From Conchocele bisecta (Eukaryota > Mollusca > Bivalvia > Lucinida > Thyasiridae), in the NCBI GenBank assembly GCA_029237695.1, contig CM055266.1:116391370-116455369 (forward strand): 64,000 nucleotides of DNA. The letters run 5' to 3'. The notes below the pieces were generated by a model, which was given only the letters and a program-made list of their open reading frames with translations, was not told where the DNA came from and did not search any database. Below are positions 52,981-63,880 of this stretch, one piece after another. The translations under genes and the position numbers were made by a program. Within the stretch, counting starts at the first letter, position 1, and each line of letters starts with the position of its first letter.

Positions 52981-55130
52981 GTTTCGCACTGGCTGTTTAC
53001 CGTGTTCACGTTGGTAGGTTTAGGTATTATAGTGGCTTGGAAAGACGGACCTTTTCCCAGCTAAAGTTGTAGGTTTTTTTATTTTTCTTCTACGTTATTT
53101 TAACATCACAAGTGACAACCTTTCACCTCACAACCAACACAATGAAGAGAGTTGACACTTGTGGGCTTTTTTGCACCCTGGAAGAGTACTGGAGGATTAC
53201 AGAGAGACAGACGAGCATACAAAACTACTGGAAAATCGCGAGATCACACGCGCCATACGAAAACCAGGCTTAATGACAACGTCATGAAAAGCGGTAAACG
53301 ACGTCGGAAAAACGACGTTTCAAATTGTCTAGCGTCGCCGTAAAAATTCACAGTTTGCCCTCCCATTTACGTTTACTGGTGTCAGTTAACATTAAATGTG
53401 AACAGAAAACGGAAAATGATAACTTACTGAAACTTTCACCAATATGAGACGCGATACCTTGTACCTCGGTACACATATTATGACGTCATGACTTGACGTC
53501 ACGTACTTGTGACGTCATTGAACGTGAATACATGTTTGACGTTATGGCCATGGTGTCGTGACAAAATATTATAGCAAGGATACTTGCACGAGTTCCTCGC
53601 AGCATCAATGACTTAGAAATGCTTCAGGCGCTGTACATTGTCGCCTAACTGTCGTTCTTTGACATTTTTTCTATTTTTCGTCGGTTGTCCTTATGAATTC
53701 AAAATGGTGAACGCATAATTTAACTGGCTACATATCAGAGAAGTCTTCGCTTACACTGCACTTTGATTCCTAAATAATCTTAAATATGAACAACCTAGTG
53801 TATGCCAACGATATTACCATCTATTATCTTGGTAAATTGAGACTTTTGAACAATTCTATCCAGTACTTAGCGAATGATATGCCATTTAATGCCAATCATT
53901 TTATCATAAATGGAGGTAGACAGACATCTATATAATGACATAAATATCCGGGGTTTGTATAAAATAAATGCATCAACATATTAATTGGAAATGTGATGGT
54001 CATAAACTTGCTTTTGTAGTCGAAAGTGCTTTTGTAGTATCAAATCATCAGTTTATCACTTGACTGCATAATAATGTATATCAGGCGATGGTAATGCGAT
54101 CCTCAAGAAAGACAGACGGCGACAATTATAAGGTATCTGCCCGGTATCGTGTTTTGTCACAAAGTTAATGTTATAAGCCACCTACTGCCTACTTTAAAAT
54201 ATGTTGTCGTATATGAAATGTTAAATGATGTCGCTATTATTCCCCAACATTATTTCAGACAGCAGCAAACAACAGGGAAACGCCTCACTCTGCCTTATTT
54301 GAAAATGATTCATACGAAATTACGTTACTTGGGCAGCAATCCAAAACATTACGTTACATTAGCAACTGCAACACGAGCCATAAACATTATTTTCATACTT
54401 TGTCTTGGCCTAATGGGAGACACTTGGCCAGGCTACGAGATATCCAAATTTGGTTGACATGCGATAAAAGATGACAAATCTATAGGACTTGTCCGGATCA
54501 ACACCCCTTGTATACGCCGTTGATAAAAACGTCGTAATTTCGACGTCATTGATCTATAACGTCATATAAGTTTTTACCACGCGTCATAAAAACTACTTCT
54601 AAAATGAACCATAATTGGGATACATTGATAATTTTGGCGGCATATGGCTTTTAAAAGATGTACAATTCAAAATACGCGAAAAAGTAAAAAACTGAAAATG
54701 TTGTCATTAAGCCCGGTTTTCACACGGCGCGGCTCATATAATCCAACTACGTACATATAAAATCCCAACAATGCAGAAAAAATTAATTCACCACATTCCA
54801 AACTGTAGATAATTTACATACAACTCCATACAGTGGGTCACAATAACCTGTTTTAAAGTCACAGATAAAATCCCCTCAAAACTGCAGTTTAAATTATTTC
54901 CCAGTACTGTAATTCCCTCAACATGGCAGAAAAACACATTATGTGTCACAATGTCATCAATATAAATCCCTGCGACCCAATCACACAGATTCTAGCGAGT
55001 AAGAAATCTCAAACCCAAAACATCTAGTATCCAACCAGTGTAGTAATAGATACATTTACAAAATAAAATCAACATCTTCAAAATTGATTTCCAATTAAGT
55101 AATCTTTGTTGATTTTGGAGCTGTATGTAT
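52981..55130. other. KIF13 intron (e2-e3), mostly unclassified
   Basis: No exon recognised. It is unusually rich in CpG-containing words (GACGTC, ACGTCG) around 53250-53550 and 54530-54560 and relatively free of MITEs for this window. Confidence 0.5.
53481..53517. promoter_or_regulatory. Cluster of three CRE palindromes
   Basis: TGACGTCA occurs at 53481-53488, 53494-53501 (TTGACGTCA) and 53510-53517. TGACGTCA is the full CREB/ATF site. The region lies in the e2-e3 intron and is surrounded by more ACGTC words. No transcript start is shown. Confidence 0.45.
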
Positions 55131-55603
55131 GAATAAGTAGCAAACAGCGTAGACCCAGATCAGCTTGCACATATGTGCAGGCTGATCTGGGTCTATGCTG
55201 GTTGCAAATAACAACCTTTATCGGCTCAAAATGCCCTATGGCTGCAAAAGCTAATAATTTTGTATGCCCAGTTCAATGAATGATTAAACGGTCAACAGTA
55301 ATTACCATCATGCATTTAAAATGTCAATACAGTGAGCAGTAATGATCATATGATCAATCAGATTCAGCATGGTCGATTAGAAGCTTGTTGTTTTTGTTAT
55401 CGATACTGCAGGCAATTGAAACTGCACGCTATTTCAGTCCTGCGACAAATGGGACGCCATATTGACACGAGTGACTGCAGGATTCCTGAGTTCCACGATC
55501 AAACTATTATGTTGGTTTCTGTTTGTTGAGGGGTCGGAGTGTACATTTTCATTCATAAATACAAACATATAGACATTTCCACTCATTCAGGGTGGAGGAA
55601 ATG

Positions 55604-55800
55604 TGAAAGTGAAAGAGTTTAATGTCCCAGCAACAGCTAAGGTCATATAGAGGCAGGACCACAGTTTAAAGTCTCATCCGACAGACCAGTGGGATAGAAA
55701 TACTATGAAAGTATTGTACGATGTCTGAGGTGAGGTTTGATCCCACGACCTCTGGATTGGAAGTCAGGTGCTCTAACCCCAAGTCCACAACCCATCCCTA
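55604..55800 (-). mobile_element. tRNA-derived SINE, family A
   Basis: GTGAAAGTGAAAGAGTTTAA at the left and the RNA polymerase III box region (GAGGTTTGATCCCACGACC complement) at the right, ending CCCATCCCT. A partial further copy follows (55808-55870). Confidence 0.8.
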
Positions 55801-55870
55801 AAGAAAAAGTGGAAGAGAATGGCTTTAACATCCCAGCAACAACTAAGGTCATGTAGAGACGGGCATAGGT

Positions 55871-56114
55871 TTAACCCTTTCAACACCAAGTAACTTAATG
55901 GGCTGTTCCATGCCACTGTTTCATGCTATTTCATTGGTCTATTCAAATTTTCAGGCTATTTCATTCTTCAGAAAGGGTAATTTTTTTCAAATTTGATAAC
56001 TATTAACAAACAGTGGAGATCCTGATGAGACGGCTCGATACGAGCCGGCTCATCTGGATCTGCACTGTTTGCAAACATTGTCTCTATAGAGGTCTGTGGT
56101 GTTGAAAGGGTTAA
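55871..56114. mobile_element. TTAA MITE family 1, divergent interior
   Basis: TTAACCCTTTCAACACC and GGTGTTGAAAGGGTTAA, perfectly inverted ends with TTAA on both sides. Part of the interior differs from other copies, but the GAGACGGCTCG/CGAGCCGGCTC hairpin is kept. Confidence 0.85.
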
Positions 56115-56136
56115 TGTCTCACCCGGAAGACCATTT

Positions 56137-56379
56137 GGGGCCCGTTTCACTAAGATTCATACGACTAAAATGTTCGTAAGTGCAAAATTATGATAGTCTG
56201 TAAATTTCACATTAACAATGTTTTCTTGTAACAGTTATTGGATTTACATTTATTGAGCATAGGCTGCATATGCAGCCTATGCTCAATACTTGTAAATCCA
56301 TCAATTAAAATTTGCAGACGATCCTAAATTTGCACTTACGAACATTTTAGTCGTACAAAGTTTAGTGAAACGGGCCCCT
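56137..56379. mobile_element. Foldback element, GGGCCCGTTTCACT termini
   Basis: Full-length copy with the same termini and centre as 51290-51526; the arms run to the centre near 56270. Confidence 0.85.
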
Positions 56380-56389
56380 GGTATTGAAG

Positions 56390-56560
56390 TCCAGTGTTCC
56401 AACCTCTAGCCCACAATCCATCCCACCTACATAACGAACACGAGTCAATAGATGCAAATACTATGAAAGTATTGTTCATGCCTAGGGTGTGGATTGAACC
56501 ACAACCTCTGGTATTCAAGTCCAGTGTCCTAACCTCTAAGCCAGAAGACTATCCCTTGGG
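56390..56560 (-). mobile_element. SINE A fragments
   Basis: Two partial copies of the tRNA-like half (TCCAACCTCTAGCCCACAAT and GTCCTAACCTCTAAGCCAG) directly after the foldback 56137-56379. Confidence 0.6.
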
Positions 56561-57077
56561 TCAGGGTAGATTTTCTCAGGATATCCTCCAAATTCATACT
56601 TAAAATCAGGCAGCTTGATTGGCCAAGACTGAGCACAGCTCAGCCTCGACCAATACAATTTCCTGATTTTGAGCACGAGCAAGATGTATATGCTCAGCAA
56701 GTTCTATAATCATTTAAACATCCGATTTCCAAACACGATCTGCAGAACAAGGAGAAACCTGACAATCTTTGATGGGGTGATATGGATGCCGCTAGGCCAC
56801 CATATGCCAACTCTGTTTCAATTGTTGACCAAAAATCCACAATTAAAAATTCTCTGTACATTTCTGTATAAGCACCACAGATGATTGGTATTCAGTTACC
56901 TGATAATTTAAAATTCAACTCAAAGGTGTTAGGAAGTTATCATGGGGTTAGTAGTCTCATATTGTTGTCAAGTTGATATTTATCTGGCAAATGACACATA
57001 AATATTACCTGTCAAATGACAGATCAATATCAACTTGAAAGCAAATATTTTACCAGTTAGCTGGTTCAGTCTGTTAC

Positions 57078-57249
57078 CTGTCGGAGGCCCACTGTTGGTA
57101 CTTCCTCTGTATGCCACTGCTGCCCGTGGGCGTCAGTTTCGACAGGTCCATTGGTGGGAAGGGCATGGACGGGGTCCCCGGGGACATCAGCTGGTAGCGG
57201 AGCATCTGCATCTGGCGTTCGTACATCTGTCTCTGCTTCTCTAGGGCCT
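57078..57249 (-). CDS. KIF13: KIF13 e2 (stalk coiled coil)
   Basis: A 172-nt exon. It begins EALEKQRQMYERQMQMLRYQ, a short heptad-like helix. A proline- and serine-rich link follows (LMSPGTPSMPFPPMDLSKL), then GIQRKYQQWASD and a split arginine codon. KIF13 proteins have the same order of helix, SP-rich link and xxRKYxQW segment. The acceptor is preceded by GTACAG and the donor is GTAACA. The long intron to e3 (about 5.1 kb) holds a CRE-like cluster, a SINE and several MITEs. Confidence 0.93.
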
Positions 57250-57356
57250 CTGTACAATGTGATGTTAATGGGAAATTGTAAGGAAGGAATTATTTCATAT
57301 TTAATTCCCTGAGGTGTATGGAAATTTTGGATTTTTTTTTTATTTAATTTATTTTT

Positions 57357-57438
57357 AATCAAAAGTATATGTTGTGATCACTCATTTGAACCGTCTCGAT
57401 GAGACGGTTCAAATGGTGGTAACAATATATACTTCTGA
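57357..57438. repeat. Hairpin family AAAAGTATATGTTGTGACCA
   Basis: About 80 bp, with ATTTGAACCGTCTCGATGAG and its complement at the centre. Other members: 30629-30698, 50862-50921, 57958-58037, 58192-58248, 58327-58425 and 59155-59222. Four lie within 1.1 kb of this one. Confidence 0.8.
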
Positions 57439-57455
57439 TGAGAAATAATGAGAAT

Positions 57456-57945
57456 ACAGTCGAGCACCAGTACCTCGAACGTCAGTATCTCGATGGTATC
57501 CCCTATCTCGATGATTCGCTAAAGTCCCGAATTATATCCTTATTTGTTTAATGTAAATTCCCTCGGCTATCTCGAACATGCCCTATCTCGAACATGTTCT
57601 CTATCTCGACTGTTCATTCCGTCCCCTTCGTATAAAAATACGTTAAAAATCACTTCGCTATCTCGATCACATACATGTAGAAGCTTGGGTAAATCACCTA
57701 AGCGCCTGGCTGCCAAGATCAATTTGGTTAACACTAATTTTCAAAACCTATTATCAAACGAAACAAAATAAATTCACACCTGCTCCGGGTTGTTTGCTTA
57801 ATTGGTCCACCTCGATTTGTTTGAGCGTTTGACACGATTCATTAAGCATATCACGACGTGCCACATGACATTCCTTAGATTAAGCGCCCTGTCAAAGTCC
57901 ACGGCATTCTTCACACAGCTGTATAGACGTCGGTGTACGCAACAA
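57456..57945. mobile_element. Tigger/pogo-like fragment
   Basis: ACAGTCGAGCACCAGTACCT, then repeated TATCTCGA words, resembles a pogo-type terminus and subterminal region. No matching right end was found. Confidence 0.4.
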
Positions 57946-58836
57946 GGGAAATTTTTAATTGAAAATATATGTTGTGACCACTTATATGAACCGTCTCGAC
58001 TAGACGATTCAAATGGGGGTCACAGGAAATACTTCTAATGAGAAATAAACAAAATCTGTCTCTGCTTCTCTAAGGCCTCTGTATAATGTGATATCAATGG
58101 GAAATTGTAAGGAAGGAATTATTTCATATTTAATTCCCTTATAGGTGTATGGAAATTTGGGAATTTATTTTTTATTTTATTTATTTTTAATCAAAACTAT
58201 ATGTTGTGACCACTCATTTGAACCGTCTGGTAACAATATATACTCCCGATCAGAAATAATGAGATTAAGAATTGTGTAAAGTACAATGGTGGATGGTGTA
58301 TGGAAATTTTAAATATTTTCTTTTCAATTTACTTATTTTTCACTGAAAGTATATGTTATGACCACTCATTTGAACCGTCTCGATGGTACGGTTCAAATGG
58401 TGGTCACAATATATAATTCTGTTGAGAGATAAAGAAAATAGTTAGCATTTTCTAAAGTAAAACTAGATGGCTGCTGCCCGCATGTCGCGCCCGCCGAGGC
58501 TTTGATAGTATACCGAATAACCAACTTTTAACAAAAAACATTTACCCGGAAGTATGTACGCCAATGTGCCGACTATATCGTGCTGTCTGCAAGCGGGCGC
58601 GACAATATGATGGACTTTGATCTCTCATTCTGCATATTTTCATCTACTATATCACGCTAATATACAAAATGCATGGTAAGTATGGCCACAAATTCTTCAA
58701 GTTATAATGCAGAAACAAGTGAGATTTTTTGAAATTTTTAGCACAGTGGAATTTGAACTTGGTACCCAAATTGTTCTACATGTTCATATTGTCAATAACC
58801 CTGAATACAGGACTGAGGTAAGGGAGATAACGATAC

Positions 58837-58980
58837 CTTGTTTGTCCTCCTCGTACTGCTGTTCGACGGCGCAGATTGCCTCAGAGATCGGGTCGTTACT
58901 GAACTCCTTCATCATCAGCTCCTGCTGGGCAAAGTTGTAGTCGATCGTCTGGTCCGCATCCGGGCTGTTTGTCGACGGAC
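58837..58980 (-). CDS. KIF13: KIF13 e1 (start of post-FHA stalk)
   Basis: A 144-nt exon, entered with two bases of a split codon and left with one. It reads PSTNSPDADQTIDYNFAQQE, then LMMKEFSNDPISEAICAVEQ and QYEEDKQ. The DYNFAQQEL stretch is the kinesin-3 signature that starts the helical segment after the FHA domain (DWxFAQxEL in relatives). The acceptor is AG at 58981-58982 and the donor GT at 58835-58836. It joins e2 by completing a GAG codon, giving EALEKQRQMYE. This is the most upstream exon found; 59-64 kb shows only repeats and unrecognised intron. Confidence 0.9.
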
Positions 58981-59271
58981 CTACACGGAGGGTGTGTCAG
59001 TTACCAACACATCAGTTTAAATATGCGTTCATTATGTATACCAATTTCAATGTTCGCGTGTGATCAGTGAAAATGTTTATACCTTGATCTATTTTCTTAA
59101 TCCGCTACAGTCGAATGATACAATAATTGTTTGTTTTGTTTCATTTACATTTATCAAATGAAATATATGTTGTTAGCACTCAAATGAACTATCTCAGTGA
59201 GACAGTTAGAATGAACGGTGACACCATTTGCATGCATTCAAGGAAAGAGGAAGAAAATATGCGAAAATGTC

Positions 59272-59486
59272 TTAATCCTTAGCCTGCTGATCGCGAAAAC
59301 TGTCGTCTGCTGTTGCTTTATATTTTGCTCTGTTTCTCGTCAAAAACATGGTTTGACAGCACTTTAGAATCATTTCCATTGGAAATGATTCTAAAATGCT
59401 GTCAAACCATGTTTTTGACGAGAAAAAATCGAAAATAAAACATAAACAGCAGACGACAACATTTCATTCAGCAGGCTAAGGGTTAA
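59272..59486. mobile_element. TTAA MITE family 2
   Basis: TTAATCCTTAGCCTGCTG and CAGCAGGCTAAGGGTTAA flank long arms meeting at TCATTTCCATTGGAAATGA. Confidence 0.88.
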
Positions 59487-59629
59487 TAGTACAATGTACA
59501 TACTACTCTATTGTATCCCATCTGTAATGGGTGTCTGTTGTTACCAAGAATGATTCTTTTAACTTTATACATGTAAATAATAGAGGGCCACATGGAAGAT
59601 TACTTTCTAACTAAATGTGTCACCCGCTG

Positions 59630-59661
59630 TAAATAAAGACTATTATTATTATTATTATTAA
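59630..59661. repeat. (ATT)n microsatellite
   Basis: A short ATT run near the end of an unclassified stretch. Confidence 0.8.
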
Positions 59662-59935
59662 TGAAACTGTGGCTGGAGAAATACATAGCCCTGAATACAG
59701 GGGATGTCATAAGAAAGGTAATTGTAAAGCCAATTATTGATGGAAAATGGAAAATAAAAAGCAGACGCCAAAATTTAATTCAGCCTTGTAGGGGTTAAGC
59801 GCTAAAAGACACCATCCTCCATGCATGAAGGACGGTGTCTTTTACCCTTAACCCCTACAATGCAAAGAATAAATGGCGTCTCCCATGCAGGAAGGACGAT
59901 GTCTTTTAGCCCTTAACCCCTACAATGCTGAATTA

Positions 59936-60188
59936 AATTTTGGCGTCCCATGCAGGAAGGACGATGTCTTTTAGCCCTTAACCCCTACAATGCTGAATTA
60001 AATTTTGGCGTCTGCTTTTTATTTTTTATTTTCCATTTTTCTCATCAAAATCATGATTTTGAAGCAATTTAGAATCATTTCCATTTGGAAATGATTCTAA
60101 AATGCTGCCAAACCATGTTTTTACTGAGAGAAAAGTCAAAATATGGATTAACAGCAGATGACACTTTTTGGTTCCCACATTCTAAGAT
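59936..60188. mobile_element. TTAA MITE family 2 with a stuttered left end
   Basis: The family 2 body is present. Its left end is preceded by three partial repeats of CAGGAAGGACGATGTCTTTT with AACCCCTACAATGC (59830-60000). Confidence 0.65.
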
Positions 60189-60591
60189 GTATCCCATCAC
60201 TGTAGTGGTTGGGTATGAGGGTAGCATGCGTGGGGCGGTGAATGAACATATGGATGATGGCTGATAAACACACACATGAAGTTTCAAAAGAATCACTACC
60301 CCGGTAATGTAGTACAGCTGTTATAACAGAATGAATCTACTGAACCGGACATTTCAGTCATTTGATCTTGACGTTGAGCAATGAGGGAGCATGGGTGGGG
60401 TGGGGAATGAAAATATGAATGATGATAAACGTGCACATACAGTTTCAAGCAAATAGCTCATATGGTAAATAAGTTATAGCAGTATGGACAATGGACAGAC
60501 GGACAATTTTTGCATCCCTATATCCTATTTTCACTATGCAATCAGATAAAAATGACAAAAGAAAGAAAACAATCTTTTTGTTAGCCCAGTA

Positions 60592-61408
60592 GCCGATTTC
60601 ATTAACATTGCAAAGTATACTTTCAGAGAGTAATCATTTATTTTTCCCGCAATGCATTATGTCATGATTAAAATTATGCAGAATTACTATACTGAATTTA
60701 TTACATTATCACAGCCAAAATGGCTGTGATAATGTAATAAATTCAGTACAATAAAAATTAATAAATTTATCCTATAATTGAAAATTTCTCTCTCAAAGTA
60801 TACTTTGCTATAGTCTGTTTCACGAAAGCTGCCCAAATTTTACGGCCATATAAACAATTAAAAAACAATATTGTTTTCGATAATATTAAATTAAAGGAAA
60901 ATTTAAGAATGAGCCTTCTTTTTATTTCGTGAAATTTGATCAAATATTGATTTTATTACGAAAAATTGATTTGTCTATGGGAATTTAACATGGGGGGAAA
61001 AGGTAGAGGAGTAAGTAATGTGGGAGGAGTCAAGAAACGATTTATTTTGGAAATTGACTCCGAAACCTAGCTCGATAGCTTGGAAATGATCTAAGAAAAC
61101 AAAAGTTAAATTTTAAAAATCGGTACAGTATTTCTGAAATTCTTGAAGATGTCTATGGGGATTTAACATGGGGAAATTTTGTTTTCGCAATAAAATCAAT
61201 ATTTGACCAAATTTCACGAAATAAAAAGAAGGCTCATTCTTAAATTTCCTTTAATTTAATATTATCGAAAAAAATATGGTTTTTGAATTGTTTATATTAT
61301 CGAAAAAAATATGGTTTTTGAATTGTTTATATGGCCGAAAAATTTGGGCAGCTTTCGTGAAACAGACAGTAGATAAATATACTTTGCAATGTTGATGAAA
61401 TAGGCTAC
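60592..61408. mobile_element. Foldback, TTTCACCAACATTGCAAAGT family, with nested element
   Basis: Ends ATTTCATTAACATTGCAAAG and CTTTGCAATGTTGATGAAAT; interrupted at 60818-61369. Confidence 0.82.
60818..61369. mobile_element. Nested foldback, GTCTGTTTCACGAAAGCTGC ends
   Basis: GTCTGTTTCACGAAAGCTGC at the left is answered by GCAGCTTTCGTGAAACAGAC at the right; the inner arms share TTTAATATTAT and AAGAATGAGCC text. It is flanked by TA or TAG on both sides. Confidence 0.8.
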
Positions 61409-62644
61409 AGGTGACATTTAACCCGACTGATCCCACTTTAAGTATATGTCATCCCCTGATAGATATATACCATTGCATCTGTGATTGTGGAGATTTACCC
61501 TATAGTATCAAGGCATCATGTGGAAACAAGTTCTTACAAATTCGGTGCGAGAGAATCAAATATGTGTACACCAAAATGTCTCTTTTATTGGATAGTAAAC
61601 ATTACAAGTCCAGTGATCCATGAATATGATCACACTGCAAGTGTGAGGTTTGTTTGTTTATTGGCGTTTAACGGCCTATCAACAGCAAAGTCATTTAAGG
61701 CTGGGCCAATGGGTTGGACTATCCCGTATTTAACCTGTCCATAATGAGAGAAATTGCCAAAATCATAACTCAATATTTACAGAAGAATTTATATTCAGCC
61801 CTGAAATGAGAATATCCTGACCTGGTGCCAGGTCCAGGTCACTTCACTCCAACCCCAAAAGTAATATGATCAGCACTAATCTTATTATTTTTTAATGGGG
61901 CATAACAGGATTTAGCTCTCAAGTATCAGAAGGCCAAAAATGTGCATGAGGGCCAAACCATGTAAGTCGGCATTCCGGTAAGGATGAATCCCGATCGTTA
62001 AATTACCAATCGCGTGATCCCGTGATGTGGAAACAAGTTCTTACAAATTCGGTGTGAGAGAATCAAATATGTATATATATAAAACAAAATTTCTATCTTT
62101 TAATGGATAGTAAATATGACAAGTCCAGTGATCCATAAATATGATGATCACACTGCAAGTGTGAGTGAGATATTTGCACTTGTTCATAAACACGTGTAAT
62201 AACTCCCATGTAATTACACTCTTGCAAATTATTTGCACGGGTTTCGCTGTGAGAGAAAACCCGTAATCAACTCCTTACAAATAATACACAGTGAAGATAA
62301 CACGTAATTGCGCGCTTGTTTTCTTGGAAACCACGAGCTACCATGCAAAATGTTTCATTTTTATTACAGCCAAAATAAAGTTATTTTAAAATTCGGAAAG
62401 GGTCTCGACTAATCTAGAATGTTAATGTGATTGAACACATTCCAAACATGCACTCAAATATATCTGGCTCATAGAAACAGCTGTGTAATTTGGATTTCAA
62501 AAAGTTTACATGACGTCACATTTGACGTCACACAACATAACGTCAAAACGCGGGAAAACACGTCATTGTATAACTATTCATGCGCACATCACAATTCATT
62601 GATTATAGACTAAATGTGCATATATATCCACCGTGGAAGTGTAA

Positions 62645-62815
62645 TAAATAGGATATTCCATCGTACAGGTTTGAATAGCGGAAATAATACACTCATGTCC
62701 GTCAGCGTCCGTGCAAGCAACTCGTTCGCAACACTCACTCGTTGCTTACGCGGAAGCCGACGCACACTCGTGTATTATTTCAAAATGTACGATGGAATAT
62801 CCTCTATGTAATAAC
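62645..62815. mobile_element. Inverted-repeat element, ATAGGATATTCCATCGTACA ends
   Basis: ATAGGATATTCCATCGTACA at the left and TGTACGATGGAATATCCTCT at the right, with AATAATACACTC/GTGTATTATT inner arms. Confidence 0.7.
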
Positions 62816-62847
62816 TCCATATAGCCAGTCAGACCACACTATACAAG

Positions 62848-63094
62848 TTAACCCTTTCACCCCTAAGTATCTGGAATGGATTTTGATATGTTACTTTTCC
62901 GACCAAACAAATCATCACAAAATGATTTTCAGACCAGTCCATTTATAAAAAGAATGTGTTTTATCTAAAAAAAAATGAAAATTACTTGCACAAAAAGTAC
63001 AGATCCTGATGAGATGGCTCGTCACGAGCCGGCTCATCTGAATATACACTTTTTGCCAATACCACTATACAGACCTGTGGTGTTGAAAGGGTGA
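62848..63094. mobile_element. TTAA MITE family 1, reverse orientation
   Basis: TTAACCCTTTCACCCC at the left, GTGTTGAAAGGG at the right, and the GGCTCGTCACGAGCC hairpin inside. Confidence 0.8.
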
Positions 63095-63565
63095 AAATCC
63101 ATCCATAAGTGTAAGAGGTTAGTCAACATTTGCGTGACCTTGCTACAATTCGAGTCTGACTGAAGTTGTATACATTTAATAGCCAGAGGTAAAGAAGTCA
63201 ACTTGATGAATGAATAGAGGGTTTTGTTAAGTCCGTATCTAGTATTACAGAACTCGAGACCCTATAAAATAATTAGTTTTTCTTGATGTTTAGTAATCTC
63301 GGATGTTGCACAGGGAACAAAGATTTAATATTTGCTAGAGGGACTGTGGTTATAAAAATATCTGAGCAGGTATGAGAATGGAATGTAATGGTGCTTAATG
63401 GCCCATCAACACAAAAGAGTATCAGTTAAGACTATGAGCAGATATGAGAAAATTTGCATTCAAAATAAAGTAGTTAGATTGGCAGAGACTGAGCACAGCT
63501 CAGCATCGACCAATAAAACGTCTTGATTGAGTATGAGGACGGAGTACATGCTCAGAACATTTGAT

Positions 63566-63660
63566 ATGGTCTGCGTCTCTCACGCAGGCGGCCTGGGTTC
63601 GACCCCAGCTGCCGACAAGATATTTTTCACTTTATACACATTCCCCTCCTACTACAGTGG
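63566..63660 (+). mobile_element. SINE B, 5'-truncated
   Basis: GCGTCTCTCACGCAGGCGG and the T arm GGGTTCGACCCC, followed by the same GACAAGATATTTTTCACTTT body and CCCCTCCTACTACA end as 63787. Confidence 0.6.
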
Positions 63661-63786
63661 TGCCGTGACCAGGATACTGGAGGGAGACATTTGAGAAACA
63701 AATGTCTATTTGTAGGAAGGAAGAATGTAGTAGTACGGCCATAGTATAATCAAATATTTGTACTGCCTTGCGGTACAAGCTGGCTT

Positions 63787-63880
63787 TTATAGCAACGTGG
63801 TAGAGTGTTCGTCTCTCACGCAGGCGGCCTGGGTTCGACCCCAGTCACCGACAAGATATTTTTCACTTTATAACACATTC
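63787..63880 (+). mobile_element. tRNA-Val(CAC)-like SINE head, family B
   Basis: ACGTGGTAGAGTGTTCGTCT supplies D-arm and A-box features. The anticodon arm CGTCT-CTCACGC-AGGCG and T arm CTGGG-TTCGACC-CCCAG pair well. The acceptor stem does not pair, so this is a SINE head and not a tRNA gene. A 5'-truncated copy lies at 63566-63660. Confidence 0.65.

Larger units (their letters stand above)
31082..58980 (-). other. KIF13: KIF13-family kinesin-3 gene, internal part (19 exons)
   Basis: Nineteen minus-strand exons give a continuous product matching the stalk and tail of KIF13A/KIF13B/Khc-73, plus-end-directed kinesin-3 motors that carry vesicles along microtubules. Landmarks in order are VREANFLADEM (read across a frameshift), RGALVSEPAILVRRK, GDPFYELQENHNLIGVANVF, VPIISQQGE, GLPKELSNFVFCQYSFW, GVFQLRQ, KGLDSYQEEDLN, ERWSDAL, SLTEERNVVLVPAAGSGIPG, DSPHLNRI and DGETYIEKYIKGV. 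All 18 joins keep frame, which is strong evidence. The motor and FHA domains lie upstream, outside the window. A C-terminal CAP-Gly domain, present in KIF13B but not KIF13A, is not seen. KIF13A versus KIF13B cannot be decided, and many invertebrates have a single gene. Confidence 0.95.

Noticed and set aside
53152..53343. Basic 63-codon frame near the CRE cluster
   Set aside because: Short, no recognisable domain and no splice context; probably chance.
63787..63860. A functional tRNA-Val gene
   Set aside because: Anticodon and T arms pair, but the acceptor stem does not, and a truncated twin with the same non-tRNA tail lies nearby, so it is a SINE head.
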